Shown here: positions 33,118 to 40,023 of the stretch, one piece after another
How the letters are laid out: every line of letters starts with the position of its first letter
How positions within the stretch are numbered: position 1 is the first letter of the stretch
From: Sphingopyxis sp.
GTDB taxonomy: Bacteria; Pseudomonadota; Alphaproteobacteria; Sphingomonadales; Sphingomonadaceae
Direction: 5' to 3'
Assembly (NCBI RefSeq): GCF_019459305.1
Contig: NZ_JAIBES010000140.1
Coordinates: forward strand, 1 to 40,023
DNA length: 40,023 bases
Notes under the pieces: model-generated
Told to the model about the DNA's origin: nothing
Database searches by the model: none
The model's input: the letters and a program-made list of their open reading frames with translations, nothing else
Translations under genes and position numbers: made by a program

Positions 33118-34653
33118 ATGGATATTCTTGACAACGGTCGGCTCGATCGACGCGAAATGCTACGTGGATCCGCTATAGTGGGGGCCAGTGCCGCCCTGAT
33201 GCAGCCTCTGCCCCTGCTGGCGAAGACCGGACGCCTTAGCGATGTACGCAAGGCAGCGGAGGCTGGTAAGGAGGCATCGATCAAGCGGCTGCGTGAATGG
33301 ATCGCGCTGCCCTCGATCGCGGCAGAAAACCGTAACATGCCTGAGGGCGCGGCCTTTTTTGCCGAACTGGCCCGCGATGCGGGATTTGCCGATGCAGAGG
33401 TCGTGCCGACCCGCGGCCATCCCGGCGTGTTCGGGACGATCGACGTCGGGGCGCCGCGCACCTACGGCCTCTATTTCATGTACGACGTCAAGCAGTTCGA
33501 CCCCGTCGAATGGTCTTCCCCCCCGCTCGAGGGCAGGCTGGTTGAGCGCAAAGGGTTGGGAACCGCGATGGTCGGTCGCGGAGCGGGCAATCACAAGGGT
33601 CCCGAAGCAACCTTTCTTGCCGCGCTCCATGCGATTCGCGCTGCGGGTCGCAAGCTGCCCGTGAACCTCGTCCTGGTATGCGAAGGCGAGGAGGAGATCG
33701 GCTCGCCCCACTTCCGCGAGTTGGTGACCACGCCCAAAGTTCTCGCCGCCTTGAAGAAATGTGAAGGCGTTTTCATGCCGACACCGCTGCAGGACCATGA
33801 TGGCGCAGTGGCGATCGAACTTGGCGCGAAGGGCATCGTCGAGCTCGAACTGGTCGCGAGCGGCGAAAAATGGGGCCGCGGTCCCAAGAAGGACGTCCAT
33901 TCGAGCCTCAAGGCGATGGTTGATTCGCCCGCCTGGCGACTGATCCAGGTGCTGCAAACGCTGGTGACGCCGGACGGCAACACGCCCGTGATCGACGGCT
34001 GGTTCGAAAATGTTCGTAAGCTCACCGAGCGCGAGAAGGCTATGATACGCAACTCGGTGACGTCCACCCGCGAAGCGGATCTGAAGGACGCCATCGGCGT
34101 CACGCATTGGATCGACGATCTTCGCTTTGACGAGGCGGCCATTCGACTTGCGGAGCAACCGACAGTAAACATTGAGGGGTTGGTTGCGGGGTATACGGGT
34201 CCCGGCGGCAAGACAATCTTGCCCGCGCGCGCGGTCGCAAAACTGGACCTTCGCCTGGTTCCCAACCAGACACGCGCTGAGGCCGAGAAGAAGCTGCGTG
34301 CGCATCTCGATCGGCGTGGATTTGCTGATGTCGAAATGAATGTTTCAGGTGGCTATGATCCCACCGAGACTGCCGAGGACAGTCGCTTGGTCCGCGCCCA
34401 AATCGCGACTTACGCAAAGCTGGGTGTCCAGGCCAACCTGAATGTTCGTCTTGCCGGTAGCTGGCCAGGCGGCGCGTTCACCCAGCCGCCGGTCTCTGTT
34501 CCCGTCAGTCGCTTCGGTCTCGGCACGGGCGCCAATGCACACGCGCCCGACGAATATTATGTGATCGATTCGATCAAGCCCAAGGTTGCCGGCCTGGTCG
34601 ATGCGACAATGGGCTACGCCGAGTTTCTCTACACACTCGCGGCGATCAAATAG
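33118..34653 (+). CDS. Tat-exported M20 peptidase-like protein, altered ligands
   Basis: A 511-aa M20/M28-type homologue. The N-terminus RLDRREMLRGSAIVGASAAL is a Tat-like signal. The fold landmarks are YFMYDVKQFDP (120-129), GRGAGNHKGPEATF (153-166), CEGEEEIGSPHF (188-199), DVHSS and NAHAPDEY. In active M20 enzymes the first reads GHxDV and the second DDKG. Here the zinc-ligand His is M121 and the bridging Asp is N158, while the EEE, D123 and later His residues remain. Normal dinuclear catalysis is unlikely. I chose the ATG at 33118, the first before the Tat motif. The gene is followed after 36 bases by the M19-like gene, so they form an operon, probably acting on one extracytoplasmic compound. 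Confidence 0.87.
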   Translation: MDILDNGRLDRREMLRGSAIVGASAALMQPLPLLAKTGRLSDVRKAAEAGKEASIKRLREWIALPSIAAENRNMPEGAAFFAELARDAGFADAEVVPTRGHPGVFGTIDVGAPRTYGLYFMYDVKQFDPVEWSSPPLEGRLVERKGLGTAMVGRGAGNHKGPEATFLAALHAIRAAGRKLPVNLVLVCEGEEEIGSPHFRELVTTPKVLAALKKCEGVFMPTPLQDHDGAVAIELGAKGIVELELVASGEKWGRGPKKDVHSSLKAMVDSPAWRLIQVLQTLVTPDGNTPVIDGWFENVRKLTEREKAMIRNSVTSTREADLKDAIGVTHWIDDLRFDEAAIRLAEQPTVNIEGLVAGYTGPGGKTILPARAVAKLDLRLVPNQTRAEAEKKLRAHLDRRGFADVEMNVSGGYDPTETAEDSRLVRAQIATYAKLGVQANLNVRLAGSWPGGAFTQPPVSVPVSRFGLGTGANAHAPDEYYVIDSIKPKVAGLVDATMGYAEFLYTLAAIK

Positions 34654-34689
34654 CAGGCGCTGGCAAAACACGCGATCAAGGAGAAAATC

Positions 34690-35817
34690 ATGTCCAACGT
34701 TTCGCGTCGGCAGGTGCTTGCCGCAAGCTTGGCTACGGCGGCGGCGGGGCCGTTCATCAGCCGTCCGGTACGAGCGGAAAGTGCCGCCTATCCGCCGCGC
34801 ACTTATCCGAAGCGCGTTGTCGATCTGGTCAACGAGGCCTTGGTGATCGACATGCTTCATCCGATCAAGACCGACATTGCGCCGGCGCCAATGACTGACA
34901 AGCTGGCCGAGGAATATCGCACGAGTGGGGTATCTGCGATACTTCAGGGGGTCGGCATCCGAGACCCTAATGCGCGCGATCAAGTGCTCTCCTACTACGC
35001 AGGATGGGGCCATTATGTGCAGGTCAACAGTCATGTCTTCACGGGCGTCGACAAAATGGCCGACATCCTCCGCGCCAAGCGCGACGGCAAGGTTGCGGTG
35101 ATTTGGGGAATGCAGAATTCCGACCATTTTCAGAAAGTCGAAGATGTAGAATTTTTCTTCAAACTGGGGCAGCGCGTATCCCAGCTGACCTACAATTGGC
35201 AGAGCCGCATCGGATCAGGCTCCACCGAGCGGGTTGATGGTGGAATTAGCGATTTTGGCGTTTCGATCATCGAGGCGATGAACAAAGTCGGGATGTTGAT
35301 TGACGTATCGCATAGCGGCGACAAGACGACGCTCGATGCCATAGCGCTGTCACCGAAACCGATCGCTATCACGCACAGCAACTGCCGCGCGCTGAATAAC
35401 CACCCCCGGCTCAAGACCGACGAGGCGATCAAGGCGCTTGCGGCGAAGGGCGGGGTAATGGGTATCGCCGGGGTTCGCAATTTCGTGACGGCAGCCGAGC
35501 CGACCACGATTAAACATATGGTGGATCATATTGACCATGTGGTGAAGCTGGTCGGCATCGAGCATGTCGGGATCGGGAGCGACCTCGACAACCATGGCTA
35601 TGACGACATGCCGCCGGAGCTGATGAAGTCGATGAAGGGAGCGCTGAGCGCAAGTTACGCGTGGCGCGACAAGCTCGATACCGACGGCTTCGATCACCCG
35701 CGCCGCATCTATGACCTTACCGAAGTTCTGCTGCGCCGTGGTTATTCTTCCGAGAACATCAAAGCGATCCTTGGCGGTAATTTCCAGCGGCTGCTGACCG
35801 CGACCTGGGGCAGTTGA
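34690..35817 (+). CDS. Second Tat-exported M19-like protein, altered site
   Basis: A 375-aa M19 homologue, paralogous to the one at 30107-31237. A Tat signal (SRRQVLAASLATAAAG) opens the protein. The conserved residues H208 (DVSHSG), H229 (ITHSNC), R240 (NHPRL) and D298 (GIGSDLD) are intact. The first HxD motif has become DMLHPIK (Leu56 and Pro58 at the ligand places, with a shifted His57), and the bridging Glu is Q142 (GMQNS). Both alpha-site ligands and the bridge are thus lost, more severely than in the sister protein. GGAG precedes the ATG by six bases. It is co-transcribed after the M20-like gene. A binding or non-hydrolytic lyase-type role is possible. Confidence 0.85.
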   Translation: MSNVSRRQVLAASLATAAAGPFISRPVRAESAAYPPRTYPKRVVDLVNEALVIDMLHPIKTDIAPAPMTDKLAEEYRTSGVSAILQGVGIRDPNARDQVLSYYAGWGHYVQVNSHVFTGVDKMADILRAKRDGKVAVIWGMQNSDHFQKVEDVEFFFKLGQRVSQLTYNWQSRIGSGSTERVDGGISDFGVSIIEAMNKVGMLIDVSHSGDKTTLDAIALSPKPIAITHSNCRALNNHPRLKTDEAIKALAAKGGVMGIAGVRNFVTAAEPTTIKHMVDHIDHVVKLVGIEHVGIGSDLDNHGYDDMPPELMKSMKGALSASYAWRDKLDTDGFDHPRRIYDLTEVLLRRGYSSENIKAILGGNFQRLLTATWGS

Positions 35818-36531
35818 AGCCCATGGCTCAGGGCGGGCGGCTGCCTACATGGGTTGCGCGGCTCGGGGAGGCCGCAGTCTTCCATCAGCGGCGATCCGTT
35901 TCTGTCGGCGCGCATTCGTAGCAGGGGTCTTCGCCGCTACACACTGACGGCGCGGTCCCGTCCATTTGTTCGGCAGTGTCAATCCGAGCGGCAGTACGCA
36001 AGTGCAAGTCGTGACATGCGGCGCGTGCTTCTAGAACGTGAGTTCGGGATGCCTGTAGAAGCAGATGAGCGGCGCTTCGGGAGGCGAGGTATAATCTGCC
36101 TCGATCGCCGGAACGATCCGACGGAGCCGCAGTGGACGGCGTAACACGGCTGGTGATCCGCAGGACCGTTGGAAGGCGCAAAATTTGACTTCTTCGAACG
36201 ACGAAAATCCTGTGAGGCGCAACAATATGCGACGAAGTAATTAGGTCGTTAGCCTCAGGCAATCCGGGGCCATCCGTAGCATTTTGTCAGGCTGAACGCT
36301 TTTCTTTGCAATTCTACCTACTGAAATCTGAATTTGTTCGGACGATGTTAGCGAAAAATATCGTCGCGAAAGCAATAAGGGCGCGAAGAGGGAGAAAGGC
36401 TAACGCTCTGGCCGAAAATTATTAGTTTGCGATCACGGCGGGCTCAACCGAAATTGGATAGGACGAACCGGCACGGCATTGCCGTGCTGACCGGGCGAAA
36501 CATCTCAGTATCGATGGGTGGAGTTGAACGA
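35818..36531. other. Gene-poor 700-base gap before PhyH/SHMT genes
   Basis: No firm gene is seen. On the reverse strand near 36031-36140, SPPEAPLICFYRHPELTF reads like a natural protein C-terminus, but nothing upstream in the frame supports it, so a decayed relic is possible. The last 200 bases are AT-richer and should contain the promoter of the dioxygenase gene. A GTGGAG Shine-Dalgarno stands before its ATG. Confidence 0.4.
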
Positions 36532-37314
36532 ATGAAGCTGTCAGAGGAGCGTCTCGAGGAATTTCACGAAAATGGTTTCCTCGTCATCCCCGATCTCTTT
36601 TCCGCAGACGAAGTGGCGGAACTTCGGCGCGCGATGCAGCGAGCGTTCGAGCAGGACGATCCAGCAAATGTCCGCGAAAAGAAAAGCGGCGTGGTCCGCA
36701 CCGCGATGGGGCTTCATCTGCGTGACGAGGTGTTCGCGCGCCTGATCCGCCATCCGCGCCTTGTTGAGCCCGCGAAGCAGCTTCGCGGCGAGGAGCTTTA
36801 TGCCCAGCAAGTGAAGATCAACGTCAAGGCAGCGTTCGAGGGCGAGCAATGGCAATGGCATCAGGATTTTGCGACGCACCACCAGGATGACGGCGTTCCC
36901 GAACCGCTCGCGCTCAACCTGCACATTTTCCTTGACGACGTCACTGAATTCAACGGGCCACTCTATTTCTTCCGTGGTTCGCACAAGTTCGGCAGCGTCG
37001 CCACCTGGCATGATACGGTATCGACGAGCTTTGCGCTCTGGGTGGTCGAAGAGGAAAAGGTCAAGGAGATCGCCGAGACCTGCCCGCTCGTTGCGGCGAC
37101 GGGCCGCGCGGGGACCGCGCTGATTTTCGGTGACTGCCTTGTCCATGGTTCGCCGCCGAACATGTCGCCGTGGAACCGCAGCATTTTCTCGCTGATCCTG
37201 AATCCGGTCGAGAACGCCTACACCAAGGACGACCGCAAGGACCATTTTCATCACCGCGACCTCACTCCGGTGCAGGCGCTTGCTGATGACTGCCTGCTCC
37301 AGCCCGCAAGCTGA
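36532..37314 (+). CDS. PhyH-family dioxygenase, EctD-like
   Basis: A 260-aa Fe(II)/2-oxoglutarate hydroxylase. The iron ligands are H110-x-D112 (WQWHQDFAT) and H205 (DCLVHGSPPN), with R216 as 2-oxoglutarate anchor; all are present. VKINVKAAFEGEQWQWHQDF and FLDDVTEFNGPLYFFRGSHK resemble ectoine hydroxylase and related enzymes that act on free amino acids, rather than the acyl-CoA-type PhyH at 7700. I chose the ATG at 36532 (MKLSEERLEEFHENGFLVIP) with GTGGAG about 8 bases upstream; the longer frame has no family similarity. It precedes the SHMT-like gene, so I infer beta-hydroxylation of an amino acid that the next enzyme cleaves. The substrate is unproven. Confidence 0.88.
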   Translation: MKLSEERLEEFHENGFLVIPDLFSADEVAELRRAMQRAFEQDDPANVREKKSGVVRTAMGLHLRDEVFARLIRHPRLVEPAKQLRGEELYAQQVKINVKAAFEGEQWQWHQDFATHHQDDGVPEPLALNLHIFLDDVTEFNGPLYFFRGSHKFGSVATWHDTVSTSFALWVVEEEKVKEIAETCPLVAATGRAGTALIFGDCLVHGSPPNMSPWNRSIFSLILNPVENAYTKDDRKDHFHHRDLTPVQALADDCLLQPAS

Positions 37315-37398
37315 ACAGTCGCTGTCGATCCAAACTGATGTGAGTTGCCGCGTGCCGCGTGCCATTGCGCGCGGCGCAGGCTTATGGAGATATTTTAT

Positions 37399-38721
37399 AT
37401 GACGATGTTGGCGCGGCGATCATGGGTTGGCAACGAGAGTGAGGATTACGTGCAAAACGTCGCCTCGGCGATCTCCGATAGCTCCATCGATGCTATCGAT
37501 CGGCGGCTGTTCGAGCTGGTCGAAGAAAACCGGCAGATCCACGATGTCGGTGCGATCAATTTGAATCCAGCCACAAATGTCATGAATCCGCGCGCCGAAC
37601 AGCTTCTTGCCAGCGGGCTCGGTAGCCGGCCTTCGCTCGGCTATCCCGGTGCCAAATATGAAATGGGTCTCGAGGCGATCGAGCAGATCGAAACGCTGGC
37701 AGCCGAGGTCGCGGCCGAGGTTTTCGGCGCGCGTTTCGTCGAATTTCGTCTGGCATCGGGCGCGATGGCAAATCTCTATGCGTTTATGGCTACGTGTAAG
37801 CCGGGCGATGCCATTATCGCTCCGCCTGACACGATCGGCGGTCATGTCACGCATCATCGCGCCGGCGCTGCGGGCCTCTATGGTCTCGAAGTCCATACCG
37901 CGCCTGTCGATTTCGAAAATTTCTCGATCGATGTTGCAGCGCTCGCCGAGCTTGCCCAGCGGGTACGTCCCAAACTCATCACGATCGGCGGCAGCCTGAA
38001 CTTGTGGCACCACCCGGTCCGCGAAATCCGTGCGATCGCGGATGAGGTCGGCGCCTATGTCCTTTTCGATGCCGCGCATCTTTGCGGAATGATCGCGGGC
38101 AAGGCGTGGCAGCAGCCGCTCGAAGAAGGGGCCCATCTGATGGGCTGCAGCACCTACAAGAGCCTTGGCGGTCCGCCCTCGGGGCTACTGATGACGAATG
38201 ACGCGGCGCTGGCGGAGCGAATCGATGCGATCGCCTATCCCGGCCTGACCGCGAACTTTGACGTCGCCAAGACGGCTTCGTTGGCACTCGCGCTTCTGGA
38301 CTGGAAAAAATATGGTGCGGACTATGCCGAAGAAATGGCAGCCACGGCATCCGCACTGGCGCACCAGTTGGAGGATCGGGGCGTTCCCGTCTTCAGAACC
38401 GGGCGCGGAATTACCGGATCACATCAGTTCGCGGTTCGCGCCGAAGCATATGGCGGCGGCCATAGCGCAGCGAAGCGCTTGCGGTTAGCAAACATTTTGA
38501 CGTCGGGGATCGGCTTGCCGATCGACCCGCTGGCCGGCGACTTCAATGGCTTGCGGATGGGAACACCTGAAATTGTTCGTTGGGGAATGACGGTCGATGA
38601 CATGCCCGACCTTGCGAGGCTTATTGTCGAAGCCCTGACGATCAATGACGCGAGTGCCGTGGCTGAAGAGGTTGCCGAATTCCGGAAGCGTTTCCAGACT
38701 CTGCACTTTATTCGCACCTAG
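37399..38721 (+). CDS. SHMT-like PLP enzyme, probable beta-hydroxy-amino-acid aldolase
   Basis: A 440-aa fold-type I PLP enzyme of the serine hydroxymethyltransferase family. The PLP site is D224-AAH227-LCG (FDAAHLCGMIAG) and the Schiff-base lysine is K254 (CSTYKSLGGPPSG). The substrate carboxylate Arg is retained (NGLRMGTPEIVRWG). Two residues important for folate chemistry in true SHMT are changed: the SEN motif glutamate (E57 in E. coli) aligns with T59 (NLNPATNVMNPR), and the His before the lysine is Tyr253. A tetrahydrofolate-independent retro-aldol or related reaction is therefore more likely than glycine/serine conversion. I chose the ATG at 37399 with GGAG 9 bases upstream; an earlier ATG at 37384 adds five residues. 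It follows the EctD-like gene by 84 bases. Confidence 0.87.
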   Translation: MTMLARRSWVGNESEDYVQNVASAISDSSIDAIDRRLFELVEENRQIHDVGAINLNPATNVMNPRAEQLLASGLGSRPSLGYPGAKYEMGLEAIEQIETLAAEVAAEVFGARFVEFRLASGAMANLYAFMATCKPGDAIIAPPDTIGGHVTHHRAGAAGLYGLEVHTAPVDFENFSIDVAALAELAQRVRPKLITIGGSLNLWHHPVREIRAIADEVGAYVLFDAAHLCGMIAGKAWQQPLEEGAHLMGCSTYKSLGGPPSGLLMTNDAALAERIDAIAYPGLTANFDVAKTASLALALLDWKKYGADYAEEMAATASALAHQLEDRGVPVFRTGRGITGSHQFAVRAEAYGGGHSAAKRLRLANILTSGIGLPIDPLAGDFNGLRMGTPEIVRWGMTVDDMPDLARLIVEALTINDASAVAEEVAEFRKRFQTLHFIRT

Positions 38722-38746
38722 CCGATAGTCTCACGGCCAAGAGCCA

Positions 38747-38779
38747 CCCCCGCACCTGGTTCTCCCCTCGGTGCGGGGG
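38747..38779. terminator. Stem-loop between convergent SHMT-like and lysR genes
   Basis: CCCCCGCACC (38747-38756) pairs perfectly with GGTGCGGGGG (38770-38779) around a 13-base loop. It stands 25 bases past the SHMT-like stop and 23 bases before the lysR stop. There is no T-run on the plus strand, so it may be a Rho-assisted or two-way transcript barrier rather than a classical intrinsic terminator. Confidence 0.65.
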
Positions 38780-38802
38780 CGGTGCTTATGCCGCCAGCGC
38801 CA

Positions 38803-39696
38803 TCAGGCATCGGGCTGCCTCGCCTGTTCCAAAACCCATTCCACAAATGTTTCCGCCGCTGCCGACAAGGGCGTTGCCGACTTTGTGAGCAGATAGAACT
38901 GGTTTTTCGACGGCACTCGCCGGTCTGATAGCGTCTGGAGCTGCCCGGTCCGCAGGAGTCCGCCGATGAGCGCTGTGTGACCGATCATAAACCCCCGACC
39001 TTGCAGTGTGGCGTCTACCGTCATCGCATAGAGCGAGAAGGTCTGCGTCTTCAGTGCCGGCGGCGGCGTGAGGCCGGTGCGGGCGAGCCAGTCGGCAAAA
39101 TCATGTTCCCAAAAGGGGTCCAGCATCAGCGACGCGCCGATCGGCAAGCCTTGATCGTCGCGTTCCAGCGTCTCGATCAGCTTGGGGCTCGCGACGGGCA
39201 CTAGTTCGTCGAAGAAGAGTGCGTGATAGTCGCACCCTGGAAACGGGGGTTTGCCGTATCGAATTGCGATGTCGAAGTTAGAGGTCCGCAGATCGATAAT
39301 CGTGGGATCGGCCCAGATTTCGACCGTCGTATTCGTCTCGAGCGCGTGAAATTCCTCCATTCGTGCACCCAGCCATAACTGCGCCAGCGACGGGAGAATT
39401 GTGACCCGCACCGACTTTGCACTGCCTGCCGACGTGATTTCACGCGTCGCCGTCACGAGTTGATCCAGCGCGGGGGAGACGCGCTGGGCGTATCTTTTAC
39501 CCGCTTCGGTCAGTTTTACGCCCTGCGGGTAGCGTTGGAAAAGATCGATCTGAAGAAAGGCTTCGAGCGCCTTGATGCGCTGGCTCACGGCGCCGGGCGT
39601 CACATTCAGCCGTATCGCTGCCAACGCAAAGCTCTCGGTCGCGGCCGTTTCCGCGAAAACGCGAAGCCAGTCGAGATTCGGTGTTTCTCGCAGCAT
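38803..39696 (-). CDS. LysR family regulator, GcvA-like
   Basis: A 297-aa LysR-type regulator. The N-terminal HTH (LDWLRVFAETAATESFALAA, IRLNVTPGAVSQRIKALEAF) has the GcvA/AmpR subfamily form PGAVSQRIKALE. A substrate-binding domain follows, with IDLRTSNFDIAIRYGKPPFP typical of GcvA-like proteins. I use the ATG at 39696; a TTG one codon earlier is less likely. GcvA-type proteins often respond to glycine, purines or amino acids. Since the convergent SHMT-like enzyme would release glycine, control of the dioxygenase/SHMT pair is a reasonable inference. The divergent neighbour is the class III alcohol dehydrogenase, which is the other candidate target. Confidence 0.92.
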   Translation of the reverse strand: MLRETPNLDWLRVFAETAATESFALAAIRLNVTPGAVSQRIKALEAFLQIDLFQRYPQGVKLTEAGKRYAQRVSPALDQLVTATREITSAGSAKSVRVTILPSLAQLWLGARMEEFHALETNTTVEIWADPTIIDLRTSNFDIAIRYGKPPFPGCDYHALFFDELVPVASPKLIETLERDDQGLPIGASLMLDPFWEHDFADWLARTGLTPPPALKTQTFSLYAMTVDATLQGRGFMIGHTALIGGLLRTGQLQTLSDRRVPSKNQFYLLTKSATPLSAAAETFVEWVLEQARQPDA

Positions 39697-39884
39697 CAAA
39701 ATATCTGCCGCTTAGATGCAGTAAAAGTCATTTGGTGCTTTCCCCGATTGGCCATTAGCTTGGGGAAATGGTCTACAGACGTGGCACGCCCTGTCGACAT
39801 GGCCAATTCTGGTGGAAAGGCATAGAATATCTATGCGTTCGCGCAGCTGATTCCAGTCCGGCCCGATAGATAGAGGGAAGTAAA

Positions 39885-40023
39885 ATGAAGACCCGCGCCG
39901 CCGTTGCGTTCGAAGCGAAGAAGCCGCTCGAAATCGTCGAACTCGACCTCGAAGGCCCGAAGGCGGGCGAGGTGCTGGTCGAGATCATGGCGACGGGGAT
40001 CTGCCACACCGACGCGTACACGC
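39885..40023 (+). CDS. frmA: Class III alcohol dehydrogenase, 5' part only
   Basis: The first 46 residues of S-(hydroxymethyl)glutathione dehydrogenase, cut by the window end. [20 protein letters not shown] is the standard start of this zinc-dependent medium-chain dehydrogenase, and GICHTDAYT carries the first catalytic zinc Cys with the HTD segment. The enzyme oxidises the glutathione adduct of formaldehyde with NAD and is usually a housekeeping detoxification gene. GAGGGAAG stands 7 bases before the ATG. It probably marks the return to conserved chromosome after the accessory island. Any link to formaldehyde released by the SHMT-like enzyme is speculative. Confidence 0.93.
   Translation, partial: MKTRAAVAFEAKKPLEIVELDLEGPKAGEVLVEIMATGICHTDAYT

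Noticed and set aside
33160..34305. 381-codon open frame opposite the M20-like gene
   Set aside because: The sense strand has conserved M20 landmarks throughout; the antisense product has no recognisable motif.
34690..35817. Idea that the exported peptidase set is a microcystin-degradation (mlr) cluster
   Set aside because: No MlrA-type CAAX-like membrane protease, MlrB serine hydrolase or MlrC is present; only general peptidase families of sphingomonads are shared.
36031..36225. 64-codon reverse open frame ending PELTF
   Set aside because: The ending looks protein-like but the rest has no motif or ribosome site. It is recorded only as a possible relic in the gap entry.

Overview
The window is high-GC alphaproteobacterial DNA, most likely from a sphingomonad (Sphingomonadaceae; Sphingopyxis- or Novosphingobium-like). 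I infer this from the large TonB-dependent receptor beside acyl-CoA catabolism genes, the REP-like CGTCATCCCGGC hairpin, and sphingomonad-style gamma-glutamyltransferase and class III alcohol dehydrogenase sequences. No tRNA, rRNA, CRISPR array or phage structural gene was seen. The genus cannot be fixed from the sequence alone.

Layout. (1) 1-2436: a 5'-truncated IS110-type transposase remnant, then a class II Fic/DUF4172 protein gene preceded by five copies of an 11-bp motif (AATCTCCGCAT) that run into its start codon, overlapped by a 76-aa membrane protein gene. (2) 2488-16150: a divergent catabolic locus. Leftward: PhyH-type dioxygenase, atypical SDR, two acyl-CoA dehydrogenases and an acyl-CoA synthetase. 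Rightward: TonB receptor, GntR/FCD regulator, MFS transporter, two more acyl-CoA dehydrogenases and an enoyl-CoA hydratase. The four dehydrogenases form two large/partner pairs, as in the alpha2beta2 enzymes of steroid side-chain degradation. The locus looks like uptake, CoA activation and beta-oxidation of a bulky or branched acid. (3) 16150-19548: a scrap region with a gamma-glutamyltransferase fragment, an AidB-like pseudogene cut by an IS21-type end, and an intact 'mobile mystery' A/B pair (HTH regulator plus Fic protein) whose AT palindrome overlaps the first start codon. (4) 19549-26622: TetR regulator and a tripartite RND efflux operon ending in a terminator. (5) 26889-28552: an alpha/beta hydrolase divergent from a TetR regulator across a perfect 15-bp inverted repeat.

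(6) 28748-38779: a peptidase-like accessory island. It has a ParD-like antitoxin homologue coupled to a methionine aminopeptidase paralogue, two Tat-exported M19 dipeptidase-like proteins, an M14 carboxypeptidase-like protein, a Tat-exported M20-like protein, and a remnant of an M1-peptidase/ABC-permease protein. An EctD-like PhyH dioxygenase follows, with a serine-hydroxymethyltransferase-like PLP enzyme. The M19 and M20 proteins have lost several canonical metal ligands, and the SHMT-like protein has lost the catalytic Glu of the SEN motif. I infer a pathway that processes a peptide or amide outside the cytoplasm, then hydroxylates and retro-aldol-cleaves an amino acid inside. (7) 38803-40023: a GcvA-type LysR regulator and the start of the glutathione-dependent formaldehyde dehydrogenase gene, cut by the window edge.

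The two most promising leads for something undescribed are the island at 28.7-38.8 kb and the two Fic loci whose operator-like repeats overlap translation starts.
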